Shown here one piece after another: positions 1-8,854 of a stretch of 64,000 bases of DNA. Within the stretch, counting starts at the first letter, position 1. Every line of letters starts with the position of its first letter. The DNA is from Vibrio vulnificus NBRC 15645 = ATCC 27562 (GTDB taxonomy: Bacteria > Pseudomonadota > Gammaproteobacteria > Enterobacterales > Vibrionaceae): NCBI RefSeq assembly GCF_002224265.1, contig NZ_CP012882.1, forward strand, positions 1,178,001-1,242,000, given 5' to 3'. The notes beneath the pieces are model-generated. The model saw nothing but the letters and a program-made list of their open reading frames with translations, did no database searches and was not told where the DNA came from. The translations under genes and the position numbers were made by a program.

Positions 1-1455
1 CCGACACCAGAGTCTGCTTTGGAAAATGGTATTTGGATGGCGCATTTTCTTGATGCCAAGACATTTACGCAAATGGTGAGCTATTGGGTTGAGATTTCTG
101 GAGCGAAAACGAAACAAGAGTTTGTTCATAGCATCATCAGTGCCATTGAATCTATTGATAGGGAAGTGAGTGTTCAACTGGATGAGATTCTGCATCACCG
201 ACAAATGCAAAAGCTTGAAGCGACGTGGCGAGGGTTAAATTACCTTGTGCAGCAGAAAGATCACAATGCTGGGGATCTCGTAAAGGTCAAAGTTTTGTCT
301 TGTACGTGGGAAGAGCTGAAGAAAGACAGTGAGCGTGCGATAGAGTTCGATCAATCAGCACTGTTTAAATTGGTCTATCAAAACGAATACTCGATGCCAG
401 GGGGAGAGCCGTTTGGTTTATTGATTGGCGACTATTATCTCTGTGGCGGTCAAAACGCAATGGTGGTTGAAAGAGAAATCAACATATTAAGGAAAATTGC
501 GCAGTCGGCAGCGGCGGCGTTTAGCCCTTTCATCATGTCGGTCGAGCCGAGTGTTTTTGGTTCGGATTACTTTGAAAACATCGCGTCGATGACGAACGTG
601 TATGCCCAATTTGAGCAAAACGAATATGTGAGTTGGAAACGACTACGAGCTGAAGAGGATGTTCGGTTTATTGGTTTAACGCTACCCAACCTTTTGTATC
701 GTCAGCCATATCAAAGTGATGGTTCGAGATCGGATTCTTTTGTTTATAACGAACGAATTCGAGATTCGCACCAAGATTTGTTGTGGGGAAATGCCGCCTA
801 TTCCTTTGCCGCGGTCATTGTTAGAGCATTTCAAGAGCATGGTTGGTTTACACACATACGTGGACATAAAACAGGGGACTACTCTCAAGGCATTATCCAG
901 CCTCCTTCTTTATGTCAGGTTGATTTACCAGGAAAAGGAGGGCGATATCGCGCACCTCTCAACTTAAAAATAACGGAAAAAAGAGAGCAAGAGTTGGCAG
1001 ATTGTGGATTTATCCCTCTGTCTCCCGTCGCTGAAACGCCTTTTGTTAGCTTTACCTCGAACATCTCTTTGCACAAACCTCAGCAGTTTGCTTCCAAGGG
1101 AGCCAGTGTAAATGCACGTTTGTCTTCGATGTTGCAATACACCTTATGTGTTTCAAGAATTGCTCACTATTTAAAAGTGATGGGAAGAGATCGGATTGGC
1201 AGCTATCAAGATGCCCAATCGATAGAACGAGATTTTCAGGCGTGGCTTCATAAATATACCACTGCGTCTGATGAGGCATCGGATGAACTGAGAGCAAAAT
1301 ATCCGCTCAACGAAGCCAAAATAAAAGTCACTGAAAAGCTAGGTAGCCCAGGAAAATATTATTCGGTGATCCACCTACGGCCCCATTTTCAACTGGATCA
1401 AATGGTTTCATCGATCAAGTTGATTACGGAGCTGTCTCCTGAGCATATTGTATAA
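1..1455 (+). CDS. tssC: T6SS sheath large subunit TssC (VipB-like), 5' end probably outside window
   Basis: TssC pairs with TssB to build the contractile sheath of the type VI secretion system in the cytoplasm. The stretch with IDREVSVQLDEILHH followed by QKLEATWRGLNYLV is the hallmark of the family (EvpB/ImpC/VipB), and the middle and C-terminal parts also fit. The frame is open back to base 1. The first possible internal start is a TTG at 19 with no clear ribosome binding site, so I treat the gene as partial, with the true start probably upstream. About 480 residues are visible against roughly 490-500 for the family, so little is missing. tagJ follows 10 bp downstream. tssA and tssB would be expected just upstream, outside the window. 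Confidence 0.93.
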   Translation, partial: PTPESALENGIWMAHFLDAKTFTQMVSYWVEISGAKTKQEFVHSIISAIESIDREVSVQLDEILHHRQMQKLEATWRGLNYLVQQKDHNAGDLVKVKVLSCTWEELKKDSERAIEFDQSALFKLVYQNEYSMPGGEPFGLLIGDYYLCGGQNAMVVEREINILRKIAQSAAAAFSPFIMSVEPSVFGSDYFENIASMTNVYAQFEQNEYVSWKRLRAEEDVRFIGLTLPNLLYRQPYQSDGSRSDSFVYNERIRDSHQDLLWGNAAYSFAAVIVRAFQEHGWFTHIRGHKTGDYSQGIIQPPSLCQVDLPGKGGRYRAPLNLKITEKREQELADCGFIPLSPVAETPFVSFTSNISLHKPQQFASKGASVNARLSSMLQYTLCVSRIAHYLKVMGRDRIGSYQDAQSIERDFQAWLHKYTTASDEASDELRAKYPLNEAKIKVTEKLGSPGKYYSVIHLRPHFQLDQMVSSIKLITELSPEHIV

Positions 1456-1465
1456 GGAAATAAAC

Positions 1466-2269
1466 ATGTTAGATTGGCAAGACCACCTCAGTCGAAGCGA
1501 GCTCGAACTCGCCAAAGAAGCGCTGATTAAAGAAATCAAATTGGCGCCCAAAAACGCCACTATTCGCAGCAAGTTTATTGAACTGCTATGCATCATGGGC
1601 GAGTTTGAGCGCGCGGATGAACAGTTAATGCAGTCCATTAAGTTGTTCCCTGAGTATTTACCCGGTGCAAGCCAAATTCGTCATCTGGTTAAAGCCGCTC
1701 AAGCAAGAAAGGACTTTTTTGCAGGCGCCGCATCAGCGCAATTCATAGAGGGTACCGAAAAACTGGGTGAAACGATTGTTCAGTTCATTTTGGCGCAAAA
1801 AGAGAACAACCATGAAGAACTGCTCTCGGTGTGTGAGCGTGCAGAGCAATCCCGTCAAGCACTCCAATTTGAAATTAATGGTGTGCGCTATGATGATGTG
1901 AGAGATCTCGATGATCGATTAGGGGGCTTCATTGAGCTCTTTTCTTCCGCAGGTAACTATTTCTTAGTTCCGATGAACCATATCCATTACTTGGAGCTCA
2001 AACCAGCAACCAACATGTTGGAAACACTATGGCGACCATGCGAGTTCGATATTCAAGGACTTGGCGAAGGTGAAGCTCATTTCCCAATGACGTACGTAGA
2101 TTCCGAAAGTGGCAACCAAAAACTGGGCAGAGAAACGGACTGGAAAAATGTTCTAGGTACGGATCACTGTATCGGTCAAGGGCAAAAGATGTGGCTGCTT
2201 GGTGACAATGCGCTTGCTTTGAGCCAATTAGAACGAGTCGCCTTAGCTGTGGAAACCATGATTGAATGA
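1466..2269 (+). CDS. tagJ: T6SS accessory protein TagJ (ImpE/HsiE family)
   Basis: ImpE/TagJ proteins are T6SS accessory factors known to contact the sheath protein TssB and, in some species, ClpV. The N-terminal 100 residues look like TPR-type helical hairpins (ELAKEALIKEIKLAPKN, then FERADEQLMQSIKLFPEY). The C-terminal half carries the ImpE pattern around VRYDDVRDLDDRLGG and LETLWRP. An in-frame TTG at 1448 lies upstream, but the ATG at 1466 has an AAGGAAAT ribosome binding site at 1453-1460 and is the better start, giving 267 residues. It lies between tssC and tssE and its last bases overlap the tssE start, which suggests translational coupling. Not all T6SS clusters have this gene. Confidence 0.85.
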   Translation: MLDWQDHLSRSELELAKEALIKEIKLAPKNATIRSKFIELLCIMGEFERADEQLMQSIKLFPEYLPGASQIRHLVKAAQARKDFFAGAASAQFIEGTEKLGETIVQFILAQKENNHEELLSVCERAEQSRQALQFEINGVRYDDVRDLDDRLGGFIELFSSAGNYFLVPMNHIHYLELKPATNMLETLWRPCEFDIQGLGEGEAHFPMTYVDSESGNQKLGRETDWKNVLGTDHCIGQGQKMWLLGDNALALSQLERVALAVETMIE

Positions 2270-2739
2270 GTGAAACAGGTCTAGTCCCATCCCTCATGGA
2301 TAAATTGACGGACAGTGATCCTCTGAGCAGCATTGATAGAGACTTTCCATTAACGCGACATGCGTTGATGGATTCACTAAGACGAGATCTTGAATCATTG
2401 TTGAACAGCCGTATCAACTGGATGACGTTGTCAGATGAGTTACGTGAAATACAGACGTCTATCTTGCGATATGGTTTGCCAGATTTCTCGTCAATGCCAT
2501 TTAGCAGTACGGATGGGCAACAGGTTCTGTGCCAACGAGTGAAAGAAACCATTCAACAGTATGAACCTAGGCTCAACTATGTGTCGGTCGTCATTGCAGA
2601 AGACAAAAATCCGTTAGATCGAATTTTAAAACTCAGAATCAAGGCGACCTGCATGATTGACAATAACGAGCAGGAGTTGGTTATGGATTCGGAAGTTGAG
2701 CCCGTCAGTCTAGGGATAAAACTGAGTAGAGCGAAATGA
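2266..2739 (+). CDS. tssE: T6SS baseplate protein TssE (gp25-like)
   Basis: TssE is the small gp25-like wedge protein of the T6SS baseplate. At 157 residues it has the usual size, and the motif SILRYGLPDFSSM matches the family's conserved RYGLPDL-type block. The C-terminal half has the gp25 fold pattern with a conserved E-P-R-L motif (YEPRLNYVSV). The start codon overlaps the tagJ stop and the stop overlaps the tssF start as ATGA, the usual coupling of a tightly made operon. The position between tagJ and tssF is canonical. Confidence 0.92.
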   Translation: MSETGLVPSLMDKLTDSDPLSSIDRDFPLTRHALMDSLRRDLESLLNSRINWMTLSDELREIQTSILRYGLPDFSSMPFSSTDGQQVLCQRVKETIQQYEPRLNYVSVVIAEDKNPLDRILKLRIKATCMIDNNEQELVMDSEVEPVSLGIKLSRAK

Positions 2740-4562
2740 GTGAAGATTTTCTGAAATACTACAATCGAGAACTCGCGTATTTGCGTCATAAAGGCCATGA
2801 ATTTGGGGAACAATACCCTAAGATTGCCGCTCGATTGCGAATGAATGATGAAGTCGTTGAAGACCCTCATGTGTCAAGGCTTCTCGAAGGGTGTGCTTTT
2901 CTCTCTGCTCGTATTCGACAAAGCTTGGATAACGCGTTTCCACAGCTAACCGAAGCGTTAATAGGGCAGCTATTTCCCGATTTTCACGCCCCAATTCCGT
3001 CAATGTCGATTGTGCAGTTGAAAGGAACGACTTCGTCGTCGTCGGCGTTTACGGTGGCCAAAGGGGAACGCGTCACGATCACGGCACCGGGATACCAAGT
3101 GTGTGACTTCAAAACGTGCTGTGCCACACAAGTTCATCCTTTTGATGTCACTGACGCCCAGTTTGAAAATGCCCCTTTTAGTGGCACAGAGTGTCGTACG
3201 GAGCTCGCCGCCAAATCAGTGCTCAAACTCGAAATTCAATCGAACAATGCTGAGTTGAGCCTATCCACTCTGGATGATTCATGCCTGCGATTCTATCTGA
3301 GTGGTCAACGACAAGCCGCTCTGCAGCTTTATCAACAAATATTTCAATCCTGCATTGGCCTAAGCTTGGTACAAGGAGGTCGATGCAAAAAAGAGCTCAC
3401 GCCACGTCACATACGTTCATTGGGCTTCGACGACCAAATACAAGCGGTTCCATACAGTAAGCGTAGCTTTTCTGGCACGCGTCTATTGATCGAGTACTTG
3501 CACTTCCCCGAAAAATTTCTCTTTTTTGAGATGACAGACTTAGATCTCTCAGTCCTCGCTAGCGAACAAGGGAAAGCGGAAATCTGGCTCTATTTTGCAG
3601 AGGGCAACGACTGGCTGGAGAAACAAGTCTCTGTCGAAAATATCGCTTTAGGTGCGGTTCCGGTTGTTAATCTTTATCAAGCGAAAATGAAGCCAATGAG
3701 GGTGCAAGCCTCTGAATATGAATATCAACTGCATCCAGAGCACTGCGATCCAGAGTCGAGTGAAGTGGTCAGCATTGATGACGTCACGTTAAGAAATTGG
3801 AATAAGGTCTTCGAAAACTTGCCTCCTTACTACGCAGGGACGCATACCCACTATCAAACGCAATATGATCTGTTCTGGTTAATGCGTAGAGAAGATAGAA
3901 ACTGGGCTGGTGGTTTTGATGAACCTGGGCGGGAAGTGTTCGTATCACTGGTTGACCGCAAGCATCAATTATTTGCCCCTGATGCAAAAGAAAGTTGGTT
4001 GATGTCGATCGACACGTGGTGTTGCAATCGTAATCTCCCCGCCAAAATTCCGTTTGGTGGAGGGCTTCCTCTGGTCACAGTGCCCGAGAGTCAGGACAAT
4101 TTTAGTCGCGTTCGTTGCTTGACCACGCCAACCGAAACTATTCGCGCGGAAATGGATGAGACGACTCGATGGCAGTTTGCCAAACTCATTACATTGGATC
4201 ATTTCTGTAATCAACAAGGAGCGGAAACGCTCAAGCAAATCTTGAACTTGCTGGCTTTTAGAGGTTCGCCAGAAACCAAAGCATTGATCGATTCAATTAA
4301 AGGGATGTCGACACAGATGACGACTGGGCGCGTGGTACAAAATGGCCGAGTAGGTTTTTGCCACGGCAGCGAAATCGCCTTAACAATTTCCGATCAGATT
4401 TTGTCTCGCGAACAGATCTTTTTGTTAGGAAACGTGCTATCGAGTTATTTCTCACAATTCGCTGAAGTGAACACGTTCACGCGGCTGCTTATCAAGCTTT
4501 CCTCCACTGGGGAATTATTCCATAAATGGCCATCGATGGCGGGAGAGAGAGAGCTGTTATGA
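2736..4562 (+). CDS. tssF: T6SS baseplate protein TssF (VasA/ImpG)
   Basis: TssF is the large wedge component of the T6SS baseplate and works as a complex with TssG and TssK. The N terminus, FLKYYNRELAYLRHKGHEF and then YPKIAARLRM, is the family signature, followed by DPHVSRLLEGCAFLSARI. Length (608 residues) is normal. Its start overlaps the tssE stop and its stop overlaps the tssG start at 4559-4562. No frameshift or gap is visible. The match rests on family motifs and gene order; both agree. Confidence 0.94.
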   Translation: MSEDFLKYYNRELAYLRHKGHEFGEQYPKIAARLRMNDEVVEDPHVSRLLEGCAFLSARIRQSLDNAFPQLTEALIGQLFPDFHAPIPSMSIVQLKGTTSSSSAFTVAKGERVTITAPGYQVCDFKTCCATQVHPFDVTDAQFENAPFSGTECRTELAAKSVLKLEIQSNNAELSLSTLDDSCLRFYLSGQRQAALQLYQQIFQSCIGLSLVQGGRCKKELTPRHIRSLGFDDQIQAVPYSKRSFSGTRLLIEYLHFPEKFLFFEMTDLDLSVLASEQGKAEIWLYFAEGNDWLEKQVSVENIALGAVPVVNLYQAKMKPMRVQASEYEYQLHPEHCDPESSEVVSIDDVTLRNWNKVFENLPPYYAGTHTHYQTQYDLFWLMRREDRNWAGGFDEPGREVFVSLVDRKHQLFAPDAKESWLMSIDTWCCNRNLPAKIPFGGGLPLVTVPESQDNFSRVRCLTTPTETIRAEMDETTRWQFAKLITLDHFCNQQGAETLKQILNLLAFRGSPETKALIDSIKGMSTQMTTGRVVQNGRVGFCHGSEIALTISDQILSREQIFLLGNVLSSYFSQFAEVNTFTRLLIKLSSTGELFHKWPSMAGERELL

Positions 4563-5527
4563 AAAGTGAAGATTTTCTCGCTGAGATTGAATCGCTACCT
4601 CTCTTTACCGCGATACATTTGATAGAGACTCATCTACTGCAGGCAGATAGTCATCTGGGTTCTGATGTGTTGCCAAAGAATGAAAAAATCCAACTTACAG
4701 TTTCTCAACGTTTAGGCTATGAAGCGAGAGAGCTGATAAATGTCGTACCAAATAGCCAGAGCAAAAAATTAACCTTACATACCAACATCATCGGTTTAAC
4801 TGGCGAGCAGGGGGTACTGCCGAGTCATTACAGCGAACTGGTTATGCAAAGAGCGCGTGAAAATGACACGGCTATGAAGGATTTCTTCGACATTTTTAAC
4901 CACAGATTGCTCTCTCTCTACTACCGGTGTTGGCTGTCATATCAATTGCCTGCACAACTGCGAACGCAAGATAAGAAATCGGCCTCGTCGCCAATTCAGA
5001 TCGTCCTATCCTCTCTGACAGGCAACCAGGACGATGAAGCGATTTTCTTCGGAGGTATGTTTACGTCAAAGCGTCGAAGCCGTGCATACATCAAAAGCGT
5101 CATTGAGTTTTATACCGGATGTGATGTGCGTTTGCATGAGTTCAAAGGTCGCTGGTTTGACATTAGTGAAGCAGAGCAAACTCGCCTTTGCAGCCATGAT
5201 AGGCCGGAAGGGCAGCACGCACAACTGGGGTTGGGAGCCATGCTTGGTAAGCAAAGCTGGAATATGAGTTCCGGCTTTGATGTTGAGTTGATTGCAAAAG
5301 ACCCTGATTCATTGGCGGCGCTGCTCCACACCGAACGATTGAGTGAGACCAAGCGTTTGATGTGCCGCATGTTAGGGACGAGTAAGCGTATTCGTTGGAC
5401 TTTAACCGCTCGTAGAGCACAACTTCCTAGCGCTAATTTAGCAAAAGGGAGAGGTCGATTAGGTAAAGGCAGTATCTTAATGCCGAGCCTGTCGAATGCA
5501 AATAAACATATAACGATAACAATTTAA
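4559..5527 (+). CDS. tssG: T6SS baseplate protein TssG (VasB/ImpH)
   Basis: TssG joins TssF in the baseplate wedge. The motif TGEQGVLPSHYSELVMQRAREND is the conserved TssG block (G-x-x-GxLPxHYTE), followed by FFDIFNHRLLSLYYR. A longer frame begins at an ATG at 4526, but the ATG at 4559 overlaps the tssF stop as ATGA and has a purine-rich site (GGGAGAGAGAG) just upstream. I therefore place the start there, giving 322 residues, close to the family norm. clpV follows after 13 bp. Confidence 0.93.
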   Translation: MKSEDFLAEIESLPLFTAIHLIETHLLQADSHLGSDVLPKNEKIQLTVSQRLGYEARELINVVPNSQSKKLTLHTNIIGLTGEQGVLPSHYSELVMQRARENDTAMKDFFDIFNHRLLSLYYRCWLSYQLPAQLRTQDKKSASSPIQIVLSSLTGNQDDEAIFFGGMFTSKRRSRAYIKSVIEFYTGCDVRLHEFKGRWFDISEAEQTRLCSHDRPEGQHAQLGLGAMLGKQSWNMSSGFDVELIAKDPDSLAALLHTERLSETKRLMCRMLGTSKRIRWTLTARRAQLPSANLAKGRGRLGKGSILMPSLSNANKHITITI

Positions 5528-5540
5528 AAAGGATTTAAGA

Positions 5541-8105
5541 ATGGCATCTCTTTCACTATCCGCGTTAGTTGACAAGTTAACCCCTGAAGCGAAAAGAGCA
5601 TTAGAGCAAGCCGCCGCTTTGGCGAGCTCAAGAACCCACCACAGCATCGAAATGACACACTGGCTGCTGACGCTAGTGCAAAGCGCTGGGCCTGATGAAA
5701 TCGAACTGTATCGTTCGTTTAAGGTTGATCTGCACCAATTGCAGACGGATCTCTCTTTACAATTAGAGAAGTACAAAACGGGCTACCAAACAGTGCCTGG
5801 GTTGTCATCTCATACGGTCACCATATTACAGAATGCGTGGATGACAGCGACGATCGCGTTTGAAGCAGAAAAAATTGCTGCCGTTCACCTGCTTCATGCC
5901 TTCCTCTCTGACGACACGTTGTTTGCTCTATCTTCGACTGTGAGCAAAGAGCTAAGCAAAATTCAACCTAGTGCGCTAATCGAATACGCACAGACTCATG
6001 TTGAAATGGCTAATGATCTACCCAACCACAAGGCTTCTACACAAGCGTTGGACCAATTTACGATAGATCTGACAGAGCAAGCGGAGCTGGGGCAAATTGA
6101 TCCGGTGATTGGCCGAGATGATGAAATTCGGTTGATGACGGATATTCTGCTGCGACGTCGTCAAAATAACCCTATCCTGACGGGCGAGGCGGGAGTCGGT
6201 AAAACTGCCGTTGTCGAAGGACTTGCGCTAAAAATCGCTCAAGGAGATGTGCCACCCGCGCTTAAAGCGGTGAGAATTAAATCGCTCGATTTGGCGCTAC
6301 TTCAGGCCGGTGCTGGCATGAAGGGCGAGTTTGAAAATCGATTGAAGAACGTGGTCAAAGAAGTCAAAGAGTCTGCGGTACCTATCGTACTGTTTATCGA
6401 TGAAGCGCACGGTTTGATTGGTGGAGGGGCGCAGGCTGGTCAAGGTGATGCAGCGAATATTCTTAAGCCTGCTTTAGCCAGAGGGGAGCTACGTACGATC
6501 GCCGCAACCACGTGGGCTGAATACAAAAAATATGTTGAGAAAGACGCGGCTCTGACCCGTCGTTTTCAAGTGGTTAAAATAGAGGAGCCATCACCTGAAT
6601 TGGCGATAGAGATGCTGCGTGGCCTCGTTCCTGTCATGGAAAAACATCATGGTGTCCACATTACTACCGAAGCACTCAAGGCCGCTGTCTTTCTTTCTTC
6701 TCGCTACATTAGCGGTCGTCAGTTGCCAGACAAGGCGGTATCGGTTTTAGATACCGCGTGCTCTCGTGTTGCTTTGAGTCAAAACTCGATACCAGGGCTG
6801 CTTGATCAGAAATACAAAAAACGTCTAATGATAGAAGCTCAACAACTTCAGCTCACCAATGAACTTGCATTTGGTCATTCTCATCAAACAACCCTTGATG
6901 AACTAGAAAGTAAGTTGTCGCACCTTCGAAGTGAAATCAACCAACTAGAGACAACGTGGCGAGATGAAGAAGGCGCAGTCAAACAGGCCAAAGCGCTCCG
7001 TGATTCCATTTTGGCAGAACCATCGGCAGAGAAAGCCAATCAGCTGCAATCCATTGAACAGCAGTTATCGTCTAACCCGATGCCTTTGGTGTTTTCGCAT
7101 GTTAACGAAGCCCTAATTGCTGAAATTATTGCAGGCTGGACAGGCATACCGTTAGGCAAACTAAAAAGCGATGAAATAAAAGCGATTCTAGACTTACAGC
7201 AACATCTGCAAGAGCGAGTGGTCGGCCAAGATCACGCGTTGAGTAAAATGGCGGAAGTGATCAAAACCGCGAGAGCGCAGCTCAATGAAGAATCAAAACC
7301 TAACGGTATTTTTTTCTTGGTAGGCCCAAGTGGTGTCGGTAAAACGGAATCTGCATTGGCCATTGCTGAGCAAGTTTATGGTAGTGAAGAGAACATCACC
7401 GTCATTAACATGTCTGAATTTAAAGAAGAGCATAAAGTCTCATTACTGCTGGGCTCTCCTCCGGGCTACGTTGGGTATGGCGAAGGGGGGGTGCTAACGG
7501 AAGCCGTAAGAAGAAAACCTTACAGCGTCATATTGCTTGATGAAATGGAGAAAGCCCATCCGGGTGTACAGGATATTTTCTATCAGGTGTTTGATAAGGG
7601 GATGATTAAAGACGGTGAAGGGCGAGACATCGATTTCAAAAACACCATCATTATCATGACTTCCAACTCTGGGACGGAAACAACAATGGAGTTATTCCAA
7701 GATCCAGAGCTTGCTCCGGATCCGGAGGCACTCAAAGAAGCGCTACGAGACGATTTGTTACAGGATTTCAAGCCCGCTTTTTTAGGTCGAGTGAATGTCA
7801 TTCCTTATATCCCTTTGCACCGTGATGTTTTGGAGAAAATCACCGCGTTGAAACTCTCCAAAATTCAGAAGAGGATAAAGACAAACTATAAAGCAGAAGC
7901 AGTGATCAACGAACGCTTAATTAATAGTATTGTTGACAGCTGCAATGAAACGGGCAGTGGCGCGCGTGCTCTTCAAAATGTGATTGAAAATAAGGTGTTG
8001 CCTAAAATATCTGAATCCGTATTAAATGCCATTCTTAATGATATAAGAATTAATAGAATTGAGATAGAAGGTGAAGTTAATGACTTGTCTATCTCAATCG
8101 TCTAA
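5541..8105 (+). CDS. clpV: T6SS AAA+ ATPase ClpV (TssH)
   Basis: ClpV disassembles the contracted TssBC sheath so that its subunits can be reused. The 854-residue protein has an N-terminal Clp-N region, a first AAA+ module with Walker A GEAGVGKTA (about residue 215) and Walker B VLFIDEAH, a middle coiled region (about 430-520), and a second AAA+ module with GPSGVGKTE (about 595) and VILLDEMEKAH. Clp-type signatures such as GGGAQAGQGDAANILKPALARG are intact. An AAGG ribosome binding site precedes the ATG. It is the last gene of the visible structural run; hcp follows after a 215-bp AT-rich gap. Confidence 0.95.
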   Translation: MASLSLSALVDKLTPEAKRALEQAAALASSRTHHSIEMTHWLLTLVQSAGPDEIELYRSFKVDLHQLQTDLSLQLEKYKTGYQTVPGLSSHTVTILQNAWMTATIAFEAEKIAAVHLLHAFLSDDTLFALSSTVSKELSKIQPSALIEYAQTHVEMANDLPNHKASTQALDQFTIDLTEQAELGQIDPVIGRDDEIRLMTDILLRRRQNNPILTGEAGVGKTAVVEGLALKIAQGDVPPALKAVRIKSLDLALLQAGAGMKGEFENRLKNVVKEVKESAVPIVLFIDEAHGLIGGGAQAGQGDAANILKPALARGELRTIAATTWAEYKKYVEKDAALTRRFQVVKIEEPSPELAIEMLRGLVPVMEKHHGVHITTEALKAAVFLSSRYISGRQLPDKAVSVLDTACSRVALSQNSIPGLLDQKYKKRLMIEAQQLQLTNELAFGHSHQTTLDELESKLSHLRSEINQLETTWRDEEGAVKQAKALRDSILAEPSAEKANQLQSIEQQLSSNPMPLVFSHVNEALIAEIIAGWTGIPLGKLKSDEIKAILDLQQHLQERVVGQDHALSKMAEVIKTARAQLNEESKPNGIFFLVGPSGVGKTESALAIAEQVYGSEENITVINMSEFKEEHKVSLLLGSPPGYVGYGEGGVLTEAVRRKPYSVILLDEMEKAHPGVQDIFYQVFDKGMIKDGEGRDIDFKNTIIIMTSNSGTETTMELFQDPELAPDPEALKEALRDDLLQDFKPAFLGRVNVIPYIPLHRDVLEKITALKLSKIQKRIKTNYKAEAVINERLINSIVDSCNETGSGARALQNVIENKVLPKISESVLNAILNDIRINRIEIEGEVNDLSISIV

Positions 8106-8156
8106 TACTTTTTTATGATTTTTAGTTATTTGAGAATTGCATCTAACATGTTTAAC

Positions 8157-8192
8157 AGATGTTCGTTATTCACTACTAAATAGCGAGCATCT
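8157..8192 (+). promoter_or_regulatory. Imperfect hairpin between clpV and hcp
   Basis: Two 14-base arms (8157-8170 and 8179-8192) pair with two G-U wobbles around the 8-base loop CACTACTA. No T-run follows on the plus strand, so it does not look like a standard intrinsic terminator. It could limit read-through from clpV, protect an RNA end, or do nothing. hcp usually needs far higher expression than the structural genes, which fits a boundary here. The rest of the 8106-8320 gap is AT-rich with no gene; I found no clear sigma-54 element in it. Confidence 0.4.
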
Positions 8193-8320
8193 CAGTTATA
8201 AAAGTGTGTATTTAATTTTACCTATTTAATACATTTATTATTAATTCTAAAGTTCTTATTCTAGTAAGAAAATCTGACTCTTTTTTGAGTTTTATTAATC
8301 AAATGCTATAGGAGACTAGC

Positions 8321-8800
8321 ATGCAGTCAAATACCTACCTGAAATATGCTGATATTAAAGGTGAAGCTACCGCAGAACAGTACAAGGATATGATTACTCT
8401 TCTTTCAGTTGATTGGAGTGTAGGTCGTGAAATTTCTTCTTATACTGGTACCGCAATGGATCGTGAAGCAAGCTCTACTCGTCTTTACGATATGACCATT
8501 ACCAAACTTCAAGACAAAGCATCCCCAGATCTGTTCAAAGAAGCCACGATTGGTAAGGGCAAACCCGCTGTATTCCATATCACTAAGCAGGGTGAGAAAA
8601 TCGAAGAAATCATGAAAATTCAACTAACGGATGCCATGATTTCTAACTATGCAGTGTCAATTCAAGATGACCGTCCAATTGAAACAATCACGATCTCTTA
8701 CACAGAGATGATGATGACTGTGACGCCTACTGATGACAAAAACAACACATCTGCTCCGTTGGTATACGGTTACAGCGGTGTTAAAGGTCAACAAATGTAA
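8321..8800 (+). CDS. hcp: T6SS tube protein Hcp (TssD)
   Basis: Hcp forms hexameric rings that stack into the inner tube fired by the T6SS. The sequence is a single Hcp-family domain of 159 residues: N-terminal YLKYADIKGEAT, central SSYTGTAMDREASSTRLYDMTI with the R-E region typical of the family, and a C-terminal ITISYTEMMMTVTP strand. The ATG has a clear GGAG site (ATAGGAGACTAGC). It begins the effector island (hcp, vgrG, PAAR, Rhs) and has its own 215-bp upstream region, so separate promotion is likely. Confidence 0.96.
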   Translation: MQSNTYLKYADIKGEATAEQYKDMITLLSVDWSVGREISSYTGTAMDREASSTRLYDMTITKLQDKASPDLFKEATIGKGKPAVFHITKQGEKIEEIMKIQLTDAMISNYAVSIQDDRPIETITISYTEMMMTVTPTDDKNNTSAPLVYGYSGVKGQQM

Positions 8801-8854
8801 ATCATTTGGAGGGTTCGAAAGTGCCCTCCTTATTTGTTTATAAAGAAGTTTGTA

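Noticed and set aside
4526-4558. Longer start for tssG
   Set aside because: The ATG at 4559 overlaps the tssF stop as ATGA and has a better ribosome binding site.
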